A stretch of 64,000 bases of DNA, from assembly GCA_029582155.1 (NCBI GenBank), contig CM055902.1:18239511-18303510 (forward strand), in the 5' to 3' direction. Positions 60,595-64,000 of this stretch are shown here, piece after piece. A program made the translations under genes and the position numbers. The notes under the pieces were generated by a model. That model worked only from the letters and a program-made list of their open reading frames with translations, ran no database searches and was not told the DNA's origin. Source of the DNA: Panopea generosa (lineage: Eukaryota > Mollusca > Bivalvia > Adapedonta > Hiatellidae). How positions within the stretch are numbered: the first letter of the stretch is position 1; each line of letters opens with the position of its first letter.

Positions 60595-63110
60595 GGAAAC
60601 ACATACAGTCTAACACAAAACATATACAGTCGAACACCAAACACATCAGTCGAACACCAAACATATACAGCCAAACACCAAACACATACAGTCAAACACC
60701 AAACACATACAATCGAACACCAAACACATACAGTCGAACACCAAACACAAATAATGGAACACCAAACACATAAAGCCAAACACCAAAAACATACAGTCAA
60801 ACACCAAACACATACAGTCGAACAACAAACACATACAATGGAACACCAAACACATACAGTCAAACACCAAAAAAAAAAAGTCAAACACCAAACACATACA
60901 ATGGAACACCAAACACATACAGTCGAACACCAAACACATACAGCCGAACACCAAACACATACAGTCGAACACCAAACACATACAGTCGAATACCAAACAC
61001 ATACAATGGAACACCAAACACATACAGCCAAACACCAAACACTACAGTCGAACACCAAACACATGCAGTCGAACACCAAACACATACAATGGAACACCAA
61101 ACACATACAGTCGAACACCAAACACATATAGTCGAACACCAAACATATTTACATTCGAACACCAAACACATAAAGTCAAACACCAAACACATACAGTCAA
61201 ACACCAAACACATGCAGTCGAACACCAAACACATGCAGTCGAACACCAAACACATACATTCTATCACCAAACTTATACATTCTATCACCAAACTCATACA
61301 ATCGAACACAAAACACATACAGTCGAACACCAAACACATACAATCGAACACAAAACACATACAGTCGAACACCAAACACATACAATCGAACACCAAACAC
61401 ATACAGTCGAACACCAAACACAAACAGTCGAACACCAAACACAAACAAACATATACAGTCGAACACAAAACACATACAGTCGATCACCAAACACATACAG
61501 TCGAACACTCAACACATACAGTCGAACACATAACACATACAGCCAAACACCAAACATATACAGTCGAACACCAAACACATACAGTCGAACACCAAACACA
61601 TACAGCCGAACACCAAACACATACATTCGAACACCAAACACATACACATACTGTCGAACACCGAACACATACAGTCGAACACCGAACACATACAATGGAA
61701 CACCAAACACATACAGCCAAACACAAACACATACAGTCGAACACCAAACACATACAGTCGAACACCAAACACAAACAGTGGAACACCAAACAAATACAGT
61801 CGAACACTAAACACATACAGTCGAACACCAAACGCATACAATCGAACACCAAACGCATAAGGTCGAACACCAAATGCATACTGTCGAAATACAAACGCAT
61901 ACAGTCGAACATCAAAGACAAACAGTTGAACACCAAACTCATACAGTCGAACACCAAACACATACAGCCGAACACCAAACACATACAATCGAACACCGAA
62001 CACATACATTCTATCACCAAACTCATACAATCGAACACCAAACACATACAATCGAACACCAAAGACAAACAGCCAAACACCAAACACATAGAGTCGAACA
62101 CCAAACACATACAGTCCAAACACATACATTCGAACACCGAACACATATAGTCGAACACCAAACATAAACAGTCGAACACAAAACACATACATTCGAACAC
62201 CAAACACTTACAGTCGAACACCAAACACATACAGTCCAAACACATACAATCGAACACCAAACACATACAGTCGAACACCGAACACATATAGTCGAACACC
62301 AAACATAAACAGTCGAACACCAAACACATACAGTCGAACACCAAACACATACAGTCGAACACCGAGCACGTACTGTCGAACACCAAACACACACAGTCGA
62401 ACACCGAACACATACTGTCAAACACCGAACACATACAATCAAACAACAAACGCATACAGTCAAACACCAAACGCATACAGTCGAACACCCCAAACGTATA
62501 CAGTCAAACACCCCAAACTCATACATTCTAACACCAAACTCATACAATCGAACAACAAACACATACAGTCAAACACCAAACACATACAATGGAACACCAA
62601 ACACATACAGTCGAACACCAAACACATACAGTCGAACACCAAATGCATACATTCTAACACAAAACTCATACAATCGAACAACAAACACATACAGTCGAAC
62701 ACCAAACACATACAATCGAACACCAAAAACATACAGTCGAACACCAAACACATACATTCGAACACCAAACACATACAGTCGAACACCAAACACATACAGT
62801 CGGACACCAAACACATACAGTTTGACACCAAACACCAACCACATACAGTCGAACACCAAACACATACAGCAGAACACCAAACACATACAGTCAAACATCA
62901 AACACATACATTCAAACACCAAACACATACAGTCGAATACCAAACACATACAGTAGAACACCCAACACATACAATCGAACACGAAACACATACGGCCAAA
63001 CACCAAACATATACAGTCGAACACCAAACACAAACAGTCGAACACCAAACACATACAGTCAAACATCAAACACACACAGTCAAACACATACAGCAGAACA
63101 CCAAACACAT
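60595..63110. repeat. Minisatellite, 21-bp unit, ~120 copies
   Basis: Unit 'cacatacagtcgaacaccaa' plus one base. Common variants are 'cagccaaacacc', 'caatggaacacc' and 'cattctatcacc'. Period 3 x 7 leaves several frames open on both strands for hundreds of codons (His-Gln-Thr-rich forward, Cys-Leu-Val-Phe-rich reverse); these are not genes. Insertions such as 'catacacatactgtcg' (61640) and unit deletions break the register. Confidence 0.98.
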
Positions 63111-63322
63111 CGAATCCCCCGCCCGACAACACTCTCCGTGATGATTGATATACGACATTGTGTTTCATTATCATTCGTCTCTCACAACTGATTCAGGTGG
63201 GATAGTTATCAGTTACTTGCGGAGATGGGGTGTGCTGGAGTACTGGTTAATCCCAAGAAACAGTGGTTAGGTTAACTGATCGTCTGTTAGCCCTCGATGG
63301 CATAAAAATGACGCTAACTATG

Positions 63323-63332
<10 letters not shown>
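63111..63332 (+). mobile_element. SINE-like element, (CAAT)n-tail family, copy 2
   Basis: Starts close to 'tcgaatcccccgcccg' (box B-like, 63112-63127), followed by 'cgtctctcacaactgattca', 'agttatcagttacttgcgga', 'gatggggtgtgctggagta' and 'ctgttagccctcgatggcat', then the tail. Its head merges with the end of the 21-bp array, so a box A is not seen. Copy 1 is at 16255-16440 (minus). Confidence 0.8.

Positions 63333-63381
<49 letters not shown>
63333..63381. repeat. (CAAT)n tail
   Basis: About 12 uninterrupted CAAT units at the 3' end of the SINE-like element; a typical LINE-dependent tail. Confidence 0.97.
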
Positions 63382-64000
63382 GTTTAACTACATGCTTATC
63401 AAATTGTATTAATTAGAACAAATTGAATTTATTCATCAACTGCCTCTGTAATGGTGTATTTAAATAAGTTGAACAGTTGTCAAAACTTTATGTTTGTTCA
63501 AAGAGGAATGGAATGGAATGGAGGTCTTTATTTAAAGAGGAAAATCGTCTTAGTAAAAAATTACAGAAGGAAGCCTAATTCTGTTAAAAGAACGTGGGTT
63601 TAAATAATTTAGTTAACCAAACACGCTCAAAACGTACTTAATTTGGAAACATGCGACCAGTTATAACCAGTCTGACATCTGCTGTGTTATTAATAAAAAG
63701 GATTAGCATTACGAATGCCAATTTAAATATTTAATTGCATAGTATCCTTTTTCAAATGTACCTGAGAGAAATTCCGTGAGCTTGTTGACAAACTACTCTC
63801 ATATAAAATTGTCTTCTACGTGGGTGATGTTTGACATTTAGGAACAAGAAGAAATCACAAATAGTCTGATATGGACCTATAGTGTGCATGTGGTAGTGCT
63901 CTCACGCCTGAAGTGTCCATTACAAGTTGACCTTCGTGCAAAGGCGCATTATATTGGTAAAAAATCACAACCATGCGTAGTCGGGGTGCTTATCTCGAAT
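63382..64000. other. No gene seen; possible minus-strand LINE 3' end at 63505
   Basis: 'gaatggaatggaatggaggt' followed by 'ctttatttaaagagg' at 63505-63542 looks like the simple-repeat tail and 3' end of a minus-strand LINE, but no coding part is recognised to the window edge. A weak box A-like 'gtggtagtgctctcacgcc' is at 63890-63908. Confidence 0.35.

Noticed and set aside
60562..63174. Numerous Cys-Val-Phe-rich and His-Gln-Thr-rich open frames
   Set aside because: All are translations of the 21-bp minisatellite in different frames; none extends into unique coding sequence.
16255..63385. Idea that the (CAAT)n-tail element carries a minisatellite as an internal part
   Set aside because: In one copy the array lies at the tail side and in the other at the head side, with unrelated units.

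Overview
The window is eukaryotic, AT-rich and almost entirely repetitive intergenic or intronic DNA. It most likely comes from a bivalve or other mollusc. The organism call rests on the repeats: tRNA-derived SINEs with a body and 3' end of the type common in bivalves, (GAAT)n and (CAAT)n SINE/LINE tails, intron-bearing decayed transposase-like genes of families common in marine invertebrates, and very many minisatellites. I see no bacterial gene layout, no rRNA, no CRISPR and no intact host gene.

Layout. 1-2022 is a 42-bp minisatellite. 2190-3390 is the 3' part of a minus-strand LINE, split by a SINE with a perfect 9-bp target-site duplication. 4188-4760 is a 66-bp array grown out of a tRNA-derived SINE. 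4880-5460 is a ~165-bp satellite. 5700-7724 is a decayed gene of a multicopy invertebrate family, recognised by its EADVR and TGCD motifs; one stretch of its coding sequence has been amplified about 16-fold into a 66-bp minisatellite. 8-24 kb holds SINE pieces, foldback elements, microsatellites, a 27-bp minisatellite (15.3-16.2 kb) and one plausible exon of an unknown gene (22925-23093). 24.3-24.8 kb and 33.85-38.15 kb are L1-like LINE remains; in the second block a CR1/Jockey-like LINE is inserted inside an L1-like ORF2. 40-46 kb holds two more minisatellites and a near-perfect 161-bp palindrome.

46.6-53 kb is a minus-strand block of decayed transposase-type genes: a Tc1/mariner C-terminus, a two-exon hAT (ZMYM1/DUF4371-like) gene, and a multi-exon gene of the DUF7869-like invertebrate family. 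Splice sites in the last two can be checked by reading-frame continuity. 54.6-60.5 kb is a 41-bp minisatellite with higher-order structure, broken by two insertions, one of them a 2.3-kb minus-strand LINE. 60.6-63.1 kb is a 21-bp minisatellite, followed by a SINE-like element with a (CAAT)n tail.

No set of genes here works together as a pathway. The story is transposon decay, nesting, and the birth and spread of tandem repeats, including arrays that arose inside a coding sequence and inside a SINE. Family names come from motif recognition by eye; no search was run.
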